Shown: positions 34,718-44,827, numbered from the stretch's first letter. The stretch: DNA of 64,000 nucleotides from JACSRF01 sp963695505 (GCA_963695505.1 CAVOGX010000014.1:496001-560000), one strand, 5' to 3'. Translations and numbers: made by a program. The notes: generated from the sequence alone by a model not told the origin.

Positions 34718-34877
34718 TCCTATTCAGCAGGGGATGAGAATTTTGGACGCCGCAGCAATGACTCTTTATCATCTTATAAAACCTGAAACTGCACAGCAGG
34801 AACACAGCGATCACCGAGAAAAAACAGAGTAAGAACGCTGTGGACGCTGTGTCCTGTAAAGATAAAAAGGAAGAAGC

Positions 34878-35336
34878 ATGCAGAAATATATTGTTCCCAT
34901 AATCGTCTTAGCGGTAGTTGGCTTTTTTGTGGCGCGCTGGTTGGTACAGCGGGTTAGCCCCATGCCAGAACATTTGGGGGTGGAAAACGGCCGTTTCACC
35001 CCCTGCCCCTCCTCTCCCAACTGCGTCAGCACCTTTGCCACCGACGAGCAGCACCGCATTGAACCCCTGACCTTTAGTGGCAGCCTGCCGGAAGCCAAAG
35101 TACGCATGTATAATGTTGTCACCGGCATGCCACGCGTTACCGTTATTACCAATGCTCCAAACTACATCCATGCTGAGTTTCGTTCGGCTCTCTGGCGCTT
35201 TGTAGACGACGTGGAATTTTACTTTGACGAAGAAAATAGTCTGATTCAGATGAAATCAGCTTCACGCTTAGGCTATGGCGACGGCGGGGTCAACCGCGCC
35301 CGCATGGAAGAAATTCGCGCTGAATTCACGCAGTAG
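34878..35336 (+). CDS. DUF1499 membrane-anchored protein
   Basis: 152 residues; good SD (AAGGAAG). One N-terminal membrane helix (about 4-21), then a DUF1499 domain with the typical cysteine region CPSSPNCVST and RSALWRFVDDVEFYFDE, SASRLGYGDGGVNRARME. Function of the family is unknown. An ACGGCCGT copy at 34984 encodes ENGRFTPC directly before the first conserved cysteine. Confidence 0.85.
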   Translation: MQKYIVPIIVLAVVGFFVARWLVQRVSPMPEHLGVENGRFTPCPSSPNCVSTFATDEQHRIEPLTFSGSLPEAKVRMYNVVTGMPRVTVITNAPNYIHAEFRSALWRFVDDVEFYFDEENSLIQMKSASRLGYGDGGVNRARMEEIRAEFTQ

Positions 35337-35349
35337 CAGCTAGTTTTGC

Positions 35350-36090
35350 TTATTCAGCCAGGCGCTGCATGAACTCGCAGCTTTTGGCGGCAATGCGTTC
35401 CCACTCTCCGTCGACCGTCAGCGCGTGGCCCGAATTGTGCAGCGTGAGGATTTCTTTGTCGCTGGCGCTGATGCCATTGTAGACGATGGCGGCGCTTTGG
35501 GGGATAACGGCCGTATCCAGCGTACTGTGCACAATTAACGTGGGGCAGGTTATGCGCGGCAGCAGCATGCGCACCAGCCGGATCAGCTTTTGCACTTCGT
35601 GTGCGGCGGCAATGGGGTATTCGTCATAGCACCACAGCCGGTCCTCAGCAGCGGGGTCGGCAAAAAAGTCCGGCTCCTTCGCCTGGGTCTTGATGGCGTA
35701 TTTGGCAATGCCCAGGAAACGGCTGCGCCAGTCAGGGATGCCCATTGCCGGAGAATAGGCGATGATGCCAGACAAGGCAGGTTCGTGGGATGCCAGATAG
35801 AGGGTCAAAACAGAACCCAAAGACAGGCCACCTACAAAAACCTGGCGGCATCTTTGCTGCAACTGGCGCAAAGCGCCCGTAACCGCTTCTACCCATTCCG
35901 GCCAACGACGGCCGTTTAAATCGGCAGCGGTTGTGCCATGACCGGGCAGCAGCGGCGCGTGCACGGTGAAGCCGCGCTGGTGGAGGTATTCGCCTAATAA
36001 ACGCATCTCCGCCGGCGCGCCGGTGAACCCGTGAATAAGCAGCACCCCGGTCTGATTGCCAGAAAGAAAAAATGGATTAGGATCGCTCAT
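35350..36090 (-). CDS. Alpha/beta hydrolase (carboxylesterase/monoacylglycerol lipase type)
   Basis: 246 residues. Oxyanion loop HGFTGAPAEM near residue 20, nucleophile elbow GLSLGS (Ser near 93), acid Asp in HSTLDTAVIP and catalytic His in HNSGHALTVD. No signal peptide, so cytoplasmic. It resembles Est30-like carboxylesterases and thermophilic monoacylglycerol lipases. Stands alone between two plus-strand genes. Confidence 0.88.
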   Translation of the reverse strand: MSDPNPFFLSGNQTGVLLIHGFTGAPAEMRLLGEYLHQRGFTVHAPLLPGHGTTAADLNGRRWPEWVEAVTGALRQLQQRCRQVFVGGLSLGSVLTLYLASHEPALSGIIAYSPAMGIPDWRSRFLGIAKYAIKTQAKEPDFFADPAAEDRLWCYDEYPIAAAHEVQKLIRLVRMLLPRITCPTLIVHSTLDTAVIPQSAAIVYNGISASDKEILTLHNSGHALTVDGEWERIAAKSCEFMQRLAE

Positions 36091-36179
36091 CTTTCAGTAA
36101 ATTTTGCCTGCAATTTCAGGCATAGAGCCAACAGTTAAATCAGTATACGCCAAACCACCCGCTTAGGAGAAAATGCAAG

Positions 36180-37509
36180 ATGGCTCAAGACACACCCAAA
36201 TCATACCGTAATCTGGTTTTATACGAAATCTACGTGCGCAATCACGGCCGAGATGGCAACCTGGCCAACGTCACGGCCGATTTGCCCCGCATAAAAGCCA
36301 TGGGCGTGGACGTCATCTGGTTCATGCCCATCCATCCCATCGGCCAGCTCAACAAAAAAGGAGAGCTGGGCTGCCCTTACTCCATTCAGGATTACCGCAC
36401 CGTCAACCCGGAATATGGCACCAAGAAGGAGTTTGAGCTGCTGTGCCAGTACGCCCACGCCCTGGGGCTGAAAGTGATGATCGACGTGGTGTACAACCAC
36501 ACCAGCCATGACGCCCTGCTGCTGGCCGAGCACCCCGAATGGTACCATCAGGACGAAAACGGCCGTCCCGTGACCACCGTGCCCGAATGGAGCGACGTCA
36601 TCGACCTGGATTACAGCCACGAAGCGTTGTGGGATTACCAGATTGAGACGCTGCAAATGTGGGCGAAGCTGGGCGTGGATGGCTTTCGCTGCGACGTAGC
36701 TTCCATCGTACCACTAGATTTCTGGAAGCGGGCGCGGGCTGTCGTCGCGCAGGTGAAGCCCGGCGTCATCTGGCTGGCCGAGTCAGTACACACCAGCTTT
36801 GTGGTTGACCGCCGCCACCAGGGACTTACCGCCCACTCAGACGGCGAAATTCACGAGGCTTTTGACCTCTCATACGATTACGACATCTGGCCCGCGTGGG
36901 AAAAAGCGGTGGCCGATCCCGCCGACGTGCCTCTGTACACCAGCCTGCTCTGGCAGCAAAAAGGCATTTACCCGGCGCATACCATCAAGATGCGCTGCGT
37001 GGAAAACCACGACCAGCCGCGCATTATGGGCTCGCGCCGCCAGCCGCGAACAGGCCTTGGCCTGGACAGCTTTCCAGGCCTTCAACGAGGGTGCGTTCCT
37101 CATTTACGCCGGGCAGGAAGCGGAAAACACCCACACCCCCGACCTTTTTGACCTGGACAAAGTGAAATGGGGGGCATACAGTGCCCAGGCTTTTTTGACA
37201 CGGTTATGTCAATTGAAAAAGGACTCGGTGCAGGTGCATGGGCAGTTTACGCTGCTGCTGCACCAACCGGCCCTATCGGCGCTGTGGCAAGCGGAGGATG
37301 AGGGGCTGTTTGGCGCGTTTAACGTGGCGGGCGTGACGGACGTGATGGCCACGCCGTTACCCGATGGCATTTATGTCAATTTACTGGATGACCGCCCGGT
37401 AGAGGTGCGGGATGGGGAGATGGCAGTGCCGGAAACGGCCGTTATCCTCCGTTACGCCGGTCAGATTGACCCCGCGCCGCATATCGCGCCGCCGATTCTG
37501 TTTAGATGA
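36180..37509 (+). CDS. GH13 alpha-amylase-family enzyme, one frameshift
   Basis: Begins YRNLVLYEIYVRNHGRDG; (beta/alpha)8-barrel motifs VMIDVVYNHTSHDAL, DGFRCDVAS (nucleophile Asp), WLAES (acid Glu) and VENHDQPRIM are all present. The frame is lost after ENHDQPRIMG; homology resumes one base later as RAASREQALAWTAFQAFNEGAFLIYAGQE to the stop at 37509. Removing one G near 37028 restores 442 residues, short but typical of single-barrel neopullulanase or maltogenic-type enzymes without extra N-terminal domains. No signal peptide, so it acts on intracellular alpha-glucans or maltodextrins. Confidence 0.87.
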
Positions 37510-37535
37510 TATTTGGTGGGGTGCAATCTGCCTCT

Positions 37536-37823
37536 TTATAGGCTCACTTCGAGCCGTACCATGATATCGTCGCCTTCGGCGAGATTTTCTGCTTGGCGCA
37601 CAATGTCTTTGAGGGGCACCAAGTAGCCGCCATCTTTGGGGATGAGCGATGTACTCCACCTGGTGGCGCCAACCTGCGCCTGAACGGGGATCACGCCCCA
37701 GCCATAGGTGACCAGCCCGGAAATGGCTTTCAGCTCGCTGCTTTGCTCAGCCGGAACGGTGACAAAGTAATAGGGAGATGGGCCGCGCCAATACCAGATT
37801 TTGCCGTTGAATTCGAAGATCAT
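37536..37823 (-). CDS. DUF1905 protein
   Basis: 95 residues from ATG 37823 (MIFEFNGKIWYWRGPSPYYFVTVP). The double-psi-like small beta fold of DUF1905 is recognised from EFxGxIWxW, the FVxVP strand and VPVQAQVGxTxWxTSLxPK-like sequence (here GWGVIPVQAQVGATRW). Function unknown; relatives occur fused to YdeI/OmpD-associated domains. Confidence 0.85.
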   Translation of the reverse strand: MIFEFNGKIWYWRGPSPYYFVTVPAEQSSELKAISGLVTYGWGVIPVQAQVGATRWSTSLIPKDGGYLVPLKDIVRQAENLAEGDDIMVRLEVSL

Positions 37824-37890
37824 GGGCGAAGTATAGCGGGTTATGCCTGGCATAGATGGAGGAAACGGCCGTTTACCGGCATCAGGCCTG

Positions 37891-38692
37891 CTAATGGAGT
37901 AATTTGCCTTGCAGCACCGTCACAGCCTGCCCGCTGAGGATGACGCGCTCGCCCGCCACCTGCACGCGCACCACCCCGCCGCGCGCCGAAGCCTGGTAAC
38001 CCACCATCTCCAGCTTGCCCAGCTTTTTTGCCCAATAGGGTCCCATCGCCGTGTGCGCGGACCCGGTGACCGGGTCTTCGAGCACACCCACGGCCGGGCC
38101 AAAGAAGCGGGAAACAAAATCGTAAGCCGGGTCGTCGCTGCGGCTGGTGACAATGACGCCCCGCGCCGGCCACCTGAGCCAGTCGGGCGAAGTCTGGCTG
38201 CACGGCCTGCACTTCGGCGGCGGTGGCCACTTCTACCAGGTAATCAAAGGCGTTGCGGCCAACATACACGGGAGTGACACCCAGTGCTTCAAGCAGGTAT
38301 TCGGGGGGAACGGCCGTTTCCGCCAGTTTTGCCGGAAAATCCATAGCAATCCACTCACTCCGCTGGCGACAGGTCAACAGCCCGCTGCGGGTATGAAAGC
38401 GTGCTTCCGCACCGGCTGCCAAAATGCCCGTTTCCCACAAGGTATGTGCAGCAGCCAGGGTAGCGTGACCGCATAAATCCACCTCAACTGCTGGCGTAAA
38501 CCAGCGCAGGTTAAACCCATCTGCTTGCGGCAGCACAAAGGCCGTTTCCGACAGGTTCATTTCCTGGGCGACCTGCTGCATCCATGCAGCGGGTTGCGGT
38601 TCCTGCAGCAGGCAAACGGCGGCCGGGTTTCCGGAAAAAGGCCGGTCGGTGAAGGCATCTACCTGAAATAAATCAATCACACTCTCCTCCAT
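37891..38692 (-). CDS. PhzF-family isomerase, one frameshift
   Basis: Start MEESVIDLFQVDAFTDRPFSGNPAAVC at 38692. The frame runs to LAQVAGAG and is then lost; GVIVTSRSDDPAYDFVSRFFGPA and VLEDPVTGSAHTAMGPYWAKKLGK continue one frame over to the stop at 37891. One extra G in a run of four near 38160 explains it. The restored protein has 266 residues and the full PhzF fold, including catalytic Glu in LSETAF and GSAH. PhzF relatives are epimerases or isomerases of unknown substrate. The 14 bases upstream separate it from an epimerase gene. Confidence 0.88.
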
Positions 38693-38702
38693 TTTTCGGC
38701 CG

Positions 38703-39701
38703 TTACGTTTTCGGCCATTCCTGCCATAAGCGCAATAATTCCGCTTCCCGCTCCGGGCGCAGGCCGCCACGCCACTGGTAATCGGCCGGGCGCGTCGCCA
38801 GCCAGTCCAGCGTAGCTTGCACCGTCTCCGCCAGCGGGCGGAAAGTCAACCCTGCGGCGATGGCTTTGTGGCAGGCAAAGGTGTCGAATCCGGCATATTC
38901 TGCCGGAACCCACAGGGGCATTTCGGTGTAGGCCTCCACCTCTTGCGCCAGCAAAAAATCTTCGCTGACCCAGGTAAAGGCCGCGTCGCTGCCGCTAACT
39001 GCTTGGCAAGTGTCCAGCACCATGCCCATGGTTAATTTGCCCGCCGGGCCGGTGGTGTTGTAAGGGCCGCTTAGCCGCGCTTCTGTAGCGCGCAGCGTCC
39101 ACTCGGCCAGGTCGCGCACGTCAATGAGCTGTACTCCGTTTCCTGGCTCACCCGGTGACAGCACCTCACCGCCCTGCGCCACGCGGTATGGCCAGTAGCT
39201 AAAGCGGTCGCTGAGGTCGTGGGAACCGACAATGAGACCGGCGCGGACGTGGAGAGCGCATTCCGCCCCCATGGCCGCATCCACCGCTTGTTCGCACAGC
39301 ACCTTCAGCGGACCATAGGTCTCGCCGGTAATCTCTTCTACCGATTCGTCTACCAGCGTGCCCAGCGGAGCGCTTTCGTCCATTCCTACGATGCTGGGGT
39401 CGCTGTATACAGACAGGGTAGAAATAAAGGTGTAATGGCCTACGGCATCCGCTAAAAAACTGGCTGACGCGCCGACGACGCGGGGCACGTAGCCGCAGGT
39501 GTCAATGACGGCGTCCCACTGCCGCCCGGCCAGAACGTCCAGGCCGCCATCGCGGTCACCGTGCAGCGTTTCCACGTTGGGGTACAGGTCGGGATTGCTC
39601 TGCCCGCGGTTGAAGAGGGTGACGGCGTGCCCGGCAGCCAGCGCCGCGTCTACCAGGGCGCGGCCTAGAAATCTGGTACCGCCAATGATGAGTAGTTTCA
39701 T
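38703..39701 (-). CDS. NAD-dependent epimerase/dehydratase-like protein
   Basis: 332 residues from ATG 39701. An N-terminal Rossmann loop GGTRFLGRALVDAAL; no clear YxxxK at the usual place (YGPLKVLCE gives Y-x3-K). The C-terminal region LATRPADYQWRGGLRPEREAELL is typical of atypical SDR-family reductases found in Chloroflexota and Actinobacteria. Start chosen because the Rossmann strand begins here; upstream codons overlap the divergent lipoprotein gene region. Substrate unknown. Confidence 0.83.
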   Translation of the reverse strand: MKLLIIGGTRFLGRALVDAALAAGHAVTLFNRGQSNPDLYPNVETLHGDRDGGLDVLAGRQWDAVIDTCGYVPRVVGASASFLADAVGHYTFISTLSVYSDPSIVGMDESAPLGTLVDESVEEITGETYGPLKVLCEQAVDAAMGAECALHVRAGLIVGSHDLSDRFSYWPYRVAQGGEVLSPGEPGNGVQLIDVRDLAEWTLRATEARLSGPYNTTGPAGKLTMGMVLDTCQAVSGSDAAFTWVSEDFLLAQEVEAYTEMPLWVPAEYAGFDTFACHKAIAAGLTFRPLAETVQATLDWLATRPADYQWRGGLRPEREAELLRLWQEWPKT

Positions 39702-39802
39702 AAGAATGTCCTCGTATGCTTGAGAGTATTGTACGGCCGTTTCCATTGTCAGAAAAACAATGCGTGCTATTGTACAAGACAAACGAATTGCCCGGAGATG
39801 CT

Positions 39803-40366
39803 ATGACTCGTTGGATGACGCTGTGTTGCCTCTTACTTTTGCTGTCTGGCTGCACGATGGCCGCCGCCCCACCCGCCACCCAAACCCCCGACCCGGATTG
39901 GGAAACCTACGCAGCGGATAACGGCCGTTTCACCGTAGACTTTCGCCGCAGCATACCCCTGCAAACCAGGCAGCAAGATAGCGTCATTGACGGCGACAGC
40001 ACAATTATCCACGTCATCCAGGCCAGCTACCTGGACAGCGACCGCCAGGCCGTCACTTACTTTCAACACCCCGGTCTGGTTTCTGGCAGCCTCTCCCCCG
40101 CCGCTTACCTGGAAACCTTCGACCTCGGCGGGTTTGGCAGCGCGGCCCGGTTGGAGAATGTGCAGGAAACGGCTGTGCAGCTTGGCCCCCATCCCGGTAG
40201 AGAATGGACCTTTCAGCTAAGCGACGAAACCGTTCTTGGACTCAATATGCGCGTCCGCGTCTACGTTGTGGAGGACACCATCTACCAGCTAACATTGGGC
40301 AGCCTGATTAGCGCCACCGACGCAGCCGCTGAGCGTTTTTTCAACTCTTTCACCCTCAACCCCTAA
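39803..40366 (+). CDS. Hypothetical lipoprotein
   Basis: 187 residues from ATG 39803 (GGAGATGC upstream). Lipoprotein signal LLLLLSGC. The mature domain has a beta-rich core (NGRFTVDFRRSIPLQTRQQ, VRVYVVEDTIYQLTLG) and ends with AAERFFNSFTLNP. This ending (F-xSF-L) is seen in many small secreted proteins of unknown function. An ACGGCCGT copy at 39919 encodes DNGRFTV. Confidence 0.7.
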   Translation: MTRWMTLCCLLLLLSGCTMAAAPPATQTPDPDWETYAADNGRFTVDFRRSIPLQTRQQDSVIDGDSTIIHVIQASYLDSDRQAVTYFQHPGLVSGSLSPAAYLETFDLGGFGSAARLENVQETAVQLGPHPGREWTFQLSDETVLGLNMRVRVYVVEDTIYQLTLGSLISATDAAAERFFNSFTLNP

Positions 40367-40488
40367 CGCCAGCACAATCCCTCAAAAATCGGGTAAAATT
40401 GAATTTTACAGGGGCAATGCAGTTGGATGCAGTGCAAAATTTATCAGCCCGCCAACCGCCTTAACCCTTAATTACGAAGGAGAAAGTC

Positions 40489-40812
40489 ATGTTTTACAAA
40501 GTACAAGCAGGTGGATACCGCGAGCTGCTGCCCGGCGTTCATCTCAAAACCCTCGTCCACGGTGAGAAAAGTCTCCTCGGCCACTTCCGGCTGGAAAAAG
40601 GGGCACACATTCCCACACACCAACATCCCCATGAGCAAACCGGCTATCTCCTTTCTGGCAAAATAGCCTTTGTCGTGGAGGGCGAGTCTATCCTTGCTGA
40701 ACCCGGCGATAGCTGGTGCATCCCCGGCAACGTGCCTCACAGCGCTGACGTGCTGGAAGAGTGTCTGCTCATCGAAGTCTTTTCACCGGTCCGCGAAGAT
40801 TACTTACCTTAA
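40489..40812 (+). CDS. Cupin-domain protein
   Basis: 107 residues; strong SD (GAAGGAG). Single cupin barrel: motif 1 HQHPHEQTGYLLSGKIAFVVEG with metal-binding His, His, Glu, and motif 2 PGDSWCIPGNVPHSADV with the last His. Role unknown; small cupins are sugar isomerases, dioxygenases or binding proteins. Precedes leucyl aminopeptidase by 62 bases across a repeat. Confidence 0.9.
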   Translation: MFYKVQAGGYRELLPGVHLKTLVHGEKSLLGHFRLEKGAHIPTHQHPHEQTGYLLSGKIAFVVEGESILAEPGDSWCIPGNVPHSADVLEECLLIEVFSPVREDYLP

Positions 40813-40861
40813 AAAGGTTACAAGTTACAGGTTAAACTGTTATATAACTTCTAACCCCCAA
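40812..40861. repeat. Short-unit repeat, GTTACAAGTTACAGG type
   Basis: AAGGTTACAAGTTACAGGTTAAAC and GTTATATAACTTCTAACCCCC make an imperfect hairpin between the cupin and aminopeptidase genes. Confidence 0.55.
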
Positions 40862-40874
40862 ACAGGAGCAAAAT

Positions 40875-42372
40875 ATGAAAATTCAAGCATTACAAGGCGC
40901 CATTCAAGAAGCGCAAGCTGACACCCTCATTGTCAACCTCTTTGATGACGTGACCACCCCCGGCGGCGCGACTGGCGCGGTAGACCAGGCTCTGGGTGGC
41001 GCCATCAGCGAACTGATTGCCAGCGGTGACCTCACCGGCAAGGCGGGCGAAGTGGGCGTCCTTTACCCGAGGGGGGCCATTCCGGCGATCCCGCGTGCTT
41101 GTGGCGGGCATGGGCAAGCGTGAGGGGTATGACTTGGAAGGGGTGCGGAAAACGGCCGCTTCTGCCATTGCCCGTGCCCGTGAACTGGGAGCCAAAGAAG
41201 TTGCCAGCATCGTGCATGGGGCCGGCATTGCCGGGCTGCCCCCGACTGCGGCTACTCAGGCCCTCGTAGAAACTTCTTTGTTGGCCCTCTACGAATACGA
41301 CGCTCCGAAACAGCGTAATAGCGAGAAAAAAGCCATCAACACCTTTACCCTTGTCGAATTCGACGCGAACAAGCTGGCCGGCATCGAACGCGGGCTGCAA
41401 ACAGGCAAGGCCATTGCCGCCGGGGTCATACTGGCCCGCGACCTGGTCAACATGCCCCCCAACGTGGCCACCCCCAGCAAAATGGCGGACACCGCCAGGC
41501 AAATCGCCGCCGCTTACGGCATGGGCATTACCGTGGGCGGGCGCAAGTGGGCCGCTGAGCGCAATATGGGTGCATTTTTGGCGGTGGCTAAAGGCGCAGG
41601 CGAAAAACCCAAGTTCATTGTGCTGGAACACAACGCCGACCGCGAAGACCTGGATACTGTTGTGCTGGTGGGCAAGGGCATTACCTTCGACACCGGCGGC
41701 ATCTCCATCAAGCCCAGCGAGCGCATGGGCGCCATGAAGTCAGACATGGGCGGGGCGGCAGCCGTCTTGGGCACAATGAAAACCGTGGGTATGCTAAACT
41801 TACCCCTGCGCGTTATCGGCATTACACCCTGCACGGAGAACATGCCAGATGCCGACGCCTACCGCCCGGCAGACGTGATCACTGCCAGCAACGGCAAGAC
41901 CATCGAAATTATTAGCACCGACGCCGAGGGGCGCATGGTGCTGGCCGATGGGCTGGTACATGCCGCCAAATACGGCCCGAAAGCAGTGGTAGACCTGGCC
42001 ACCCTTACCGGCTCCTGCGTGGTGGCACTGGGTCAGGGCGTGGCCGCCGGGCTGTTCAGCACCGATGACGCCCTGCGGGACAAGCTGTTTTCCGCCGGGC
42101 AAAGCACGCAAGAACGGCTGTGGCCGCTGCCGCTCTATGAAGATTATCGCCGCAGTATTGATTCAGACGTGGCGGACATGAAAAACAGCGGCGGGCGTAT
42201 GGGCGGCGTTGGCACGTCGGCCATTTTCCTGCGAGAATTTACCAATTACCCCTGGGCGCACCTGGATATAGCCGGTATGGCACTGACAGAGAAGGGCAAT
42301 GCGTATACACCCAAGGGAGCCACCGGCTTTGGTGTGCGCCTGTTGGTGGAATTCTTGCGCAACTGGCAATAA
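40875..42372 (+). CDS. pepA: Leucyl aminopeptidase (M17), one frameshift
   Basis: MKIQALQGAIQEAQADTLIVN starts the N-terminal M17 domain; the frame is lost after YPRGAIPA and continues in the next as RVLVAGMGKREGYDL to the stop at 42372. One extra C near 41093 explains it; the restored protein is 498 residues. Metal-site motifs are intact: VGKGITFDTGGISIKP (Lys, Asp), SDMGGAAAVLG, and STDAEGRMVLADGL (Asp, Glu, Arg). It is a hexameric dizinc exopeptidase for peptide turnover. Confidence 0.93.
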
Positions 42373-42442
42373 GAAGCAGGGGAGCAAGGGAGCGGAGGAG
42401 CAGAGGAGAAAATGCTTCTCCGCCGCTCCTTCTCTCCTCTGC
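42366..42442. repeat. Inverted short-unit repeat, GGAGCAAGG type
   Basis: AGCAGGGGAGCAAGGGAGCGGAGGAGCAGAGGAG, then CTTCTCCGCCGCTCCTTCTCTCCTCTGCT: a long hairpin between convergent pepA and recO, a plausible two-way terminator. Confidence 0.75.
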
Positions 42443-42448
42443 TTATTC

Positions 42449-43234
42449 TCATTCTTCGGTGGGGGGGAAGAGGTTAGCCTCGCGGCGCAGCCGGTGCAGA
42501 AAGTCAACGGATTTGAGGTCGCGCTCAAGCAGGTAGGTCAGGTAGTGGTGCAGCAGCGCTTCGAGTTCGCGGTGTAACGGCAGTTTCAACTGCAGCACGC
42601 TCACCACCTCCCAGGGGCGGGTTTGCAGGTAACGCAGCACCTTGACGGCAACGGCCGTTACCGGCACGGCGTGGCGGTCAGCGGCATGGCAGTTTGGACA
42701 CAACAGGCCGCCCAATTCCGCACTGAAAAACTGGTCCTGCTCCTGCACCGCTTCCCGGCAGGAAAGGCACTCAAAAAGCTGCGGCCGGTACCCCGCCATC
42801 CCCAGCAGCCGCAGTTCGTAGGTGCGCGCCGCCAGCATCAAGTCAGCGGTTGAAGCAAACCACCCTAACGCCTCGCTCAGCAATTCGAACATGTCCACGT
42901 GCCGGTCATCTTCCGTAGTGAAGCGGTCCAGGAGTTCGCAGGCGTAGGAGGCAAAAGTCGTGCGCAGCAAATCATCCCTTAGTTGCGGGTAGGCATCCAC
43001 CAATTCTACCTGGGTGATGATGTGCAGGTCCCGCCCTTCCGCAAATAGGAAGCGGCTGCGCATGAACAGCTCCACGTGGCCGGTTTTGCGGCTTTGCGGC
43101 TTGCGCGCCCCCTTGGCAATGGCGCGAATCTTGCCATAGTCGCGGCTGAATAAGGTCAGCAGCCGGTCAGCCTCGCCAAAATCGCTGCGGCGCAGAACGA
43201 TGGCTTCACCGCGAAAGGTGCGCTCTCTAGGCAT
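42449..43234 (-). CDS. recO: DNA repair protein RecO
   Basis: 261 residues. N-terminal OB fold EAIVLRRSDFGEADRLLTLFSRDYGKIRAIAKGARKPQS is the RecO signature; C-terminal helical region contains the zinc site CLSCREAV and CPNCHA. RecO loads RecA with RecR and RecF in gap repair. recR lies 2 kb away in the dnaX operon. Ends PPTEE at the hairpin repeat. Confidence 0.95.
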   Translation of the reverse strand: MPRERTFRGEAIVLRRSDFGEADRLLTLFSRDYGKIRAIAKGARKPQSRKTGHVELFMRSRFLFAEGRDLHIITQVELVDAYPQLRDDLLRTTFASYACELLDRFTTEDDRHVDMFELLSEALGWFASTADLMLAARTYELRLLGMAGYRPQLFECLSCREAVQEQDQFFSAELGGLLCPNCHAADRHAVPVTAVAVKVLRYLQTRPWEVVSVLQLKLPLHRELEALLHHYLTYLLERDLKSVDFLHRLRREANLFPPTEE

Positions 43235-43243
43235 GACGCCTCC

Positions 43244-43312
43244 GGCAAAAGAGGCAGGGGGGCAGAGGTGCAGGGGTGCAGGGGAGAAAAAGCATCACCC
43301 TTGCTCCTCAGG
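43244..43312. repeat. Short-unit repeat, GCAGGGG/CCCTTGCTCC type
   Basis: GGCAGAGGTGCAGGGGTGCAGGGGAG plus CACCCTTGCTCCTCAGG between recO and cdd; overlaps the cdd end. Confidence 0.6.
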
Positions 43313-43714
43313 TTCTTCCGGCAAATGTTCAGGGCCAAAATGGTCGGGCAGCAGGGCGTAGAGGGTGGTTTGACGGCCGTTTCCATCCCCATCCACCAGC
43401 CATACGGGCACGTCCCCGGCAAATTCGGTGAGCACCTGGCGGCAAGCCCCACAGGGCGACCCGGCATTGGCGGTACACACCACGACTCCCTGAATCACAC
43501 GCACGCCCTCGGAGACCATCTTGAACACGGCCGTTCTCTCCGCGCAGCTAGACAAGCCGTAAGAGGCGTTCTCTACGTTGCAGCCGGTATAGATACGGCC
43601 GTCACCGCCCAGCAGCGCCGCGCCCACCGGGTAGTGGGAGTAAGGAGCGTACGCCATTTTACGGGCAGCCAACGCGGCGGCAATCAGTTTATCTCTTGTG
43701 GCATCGTCTATCAT
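43295..43714 (-). CDS. cdd: Cytidine deaminase
   Basis: 139 residues. Zinc site: CNVENASYGLSSCAERTA (Cys, Glu) and PCGACRQVL (two Cys), the T-CDA tetrameric type. Deaminates cytidine and deoxycytidine to uridine in pyrimidine salvage. The C-terminal tail (GPEHLPEEPEEQG) is acidic and runs into a repeat. Three ACGGCCGT copies in 220 bases. Confidence 0.95.
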   Translation of the reverse strand: MIDDATRDKLIAAALAARKMAYAPYSHYPVGAALLGGDGRIYTGCNVENASYGLSSCAERTAVFKMVSEGVRVIQGVVVCTANAGSPCGACRQVLTEFAGDVPVWLVDGDGNGRQTTLYALLPDHFGPEHLPEEPEEQG

Positions 43715-43724
43715 GACATTCTCC

Positions 43725-43846
43725 CGTTGTCAGTATTCAGCGATCGGTATTCAGTGGGCAGTAATCAGGGCAGGGCGCTGTCAGATTACTGACTACTGGT
43801 AACTGGTAACTGGTTACTGGTTACTGGTTACTGATTACCGAATACG
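43725..43846. repeat. Short-unit repeat, CAGTAA/TTACTGG type
   Basis: GTCAGTATTCAGCGATCGGTATTCAG, then ACTGACTACTGGTAACTGGTAACTGGTTACTGG repeated five times. The nucleotidyltransferase gene terminates inside it (codons ATC AGT AAC CAG TAA). Confidence 0.8.
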
Positions 43847-44827
43847 CCGCAACCGCCTTCCCATCAACTACCGTCTGCTCAATGATACAGCCATTTCCAA
43901 TTTGCGCGTTGCGCAGGATGGCATTGGGGCCAATGACGCAATCCTCGCCCACGGCCGTTTGCCCTTGCAGGTAGCTGTTGGGCCAAATGACGGTATCCTG
44001 CCCAATGGTAACGTCTGGATCAATGTAGGTGGTGTCCGGATCCACCAGCGTCACCCCCTGGGCCAGCCAGCGGGCGTTGGCGCGGCGGCGGAACGCTTTT
44101 TCTACGGCCACCAGCTCCGCCCGCGTACCGGCCCCCAGACATTCGTCCGCATCTTCGGTGATGATGCCCTCTACCAGCAGCCCCTGCTGCACGGCCAGTT
44201 CAATCATATCGGTGAGGTAATACTCCTGGCCGCTGCGGGCCTGGCGCAGGGGCAGGTGGCGTATGTTAGCCCACAGCCAGTCGGCAGCGAAGCAGTAAAC
44301 GCCGACGTTTTGCTCGCGAATGGCCAGCAGGTCGGCGGCGTTGGGCTGGCGTTTGGCCTGAGCCACCTCCATGATTTCACGGATACGGCCGTTTTCATCC
44401 CGCACCACCCGGCCAAAAGAAGAAGCCGGATCGCCCCACACAGACAGCATAGCAATGGCCGCGCCAGTTTCCGCCTGAGTTTGCGCCAGCTTCGCCAATG
44501 TCTGCGCTTTCAGCAGCGGCATGTCGCCATAGGTCACCATCACTTGGTCGTCTGCCCTTGCAGCAGTTCCTGGGCCATCATGGTGGCGTGGCCGGTGCCC
44601 AACTGCTGCGGCTGCACCACGTACTGCGCCCGCGCGCCAAACAGCGCCTGCACGCCCGTCTCGCCCGGCCCAACCACCAGCACCGGGGGCATGTCGGCAA
44701 TGGAAACGGCCGTTTCAAAAATATGCTGCACCATGGGCTTGCCGCCCACTTCGTGCAAAATCTTCTGCTTCTTCGACAACATGCGGGTTCCCTGCCCCGC
44801 CGCCAGAAACACAACTGCTAAAGTCAC
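43821..44827 (-). CDS. GlmU-like sugar-1-phosphate nucleotidyltransferase, truncated, one frameshift
   Basis: The N-terminal frame (MTLAVVFLAAGQGTRMLSKKQKILHEVGGKPM) ends at GQTTK. The next frame continues MVTYGDMPLL to the stop at 43821; inserting one base near 44542 restores GQTDQVMVTYGD and 335 residues. The uridyltransferase domain is complete (GTGHATM, QEYYLTDM). The left-handed beta helix is only about 45 residues (PDVTIGQDTVIWPNSYLQG to CIIEQ), whereas GlmU has about 200, so acetyltransferase activity is unlikely. The last residues VISNQ are encoded by the intergenic repeat, suggesting 3' loss. Confidence 0.8.

Noticed and set aside
37841..38691. Long PhzF reading frame continuing past the frameshift
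   Set aside because: The tail is out-of-frame PhzF; the true C-terminus is in the neighbouring frame ending at 37891.
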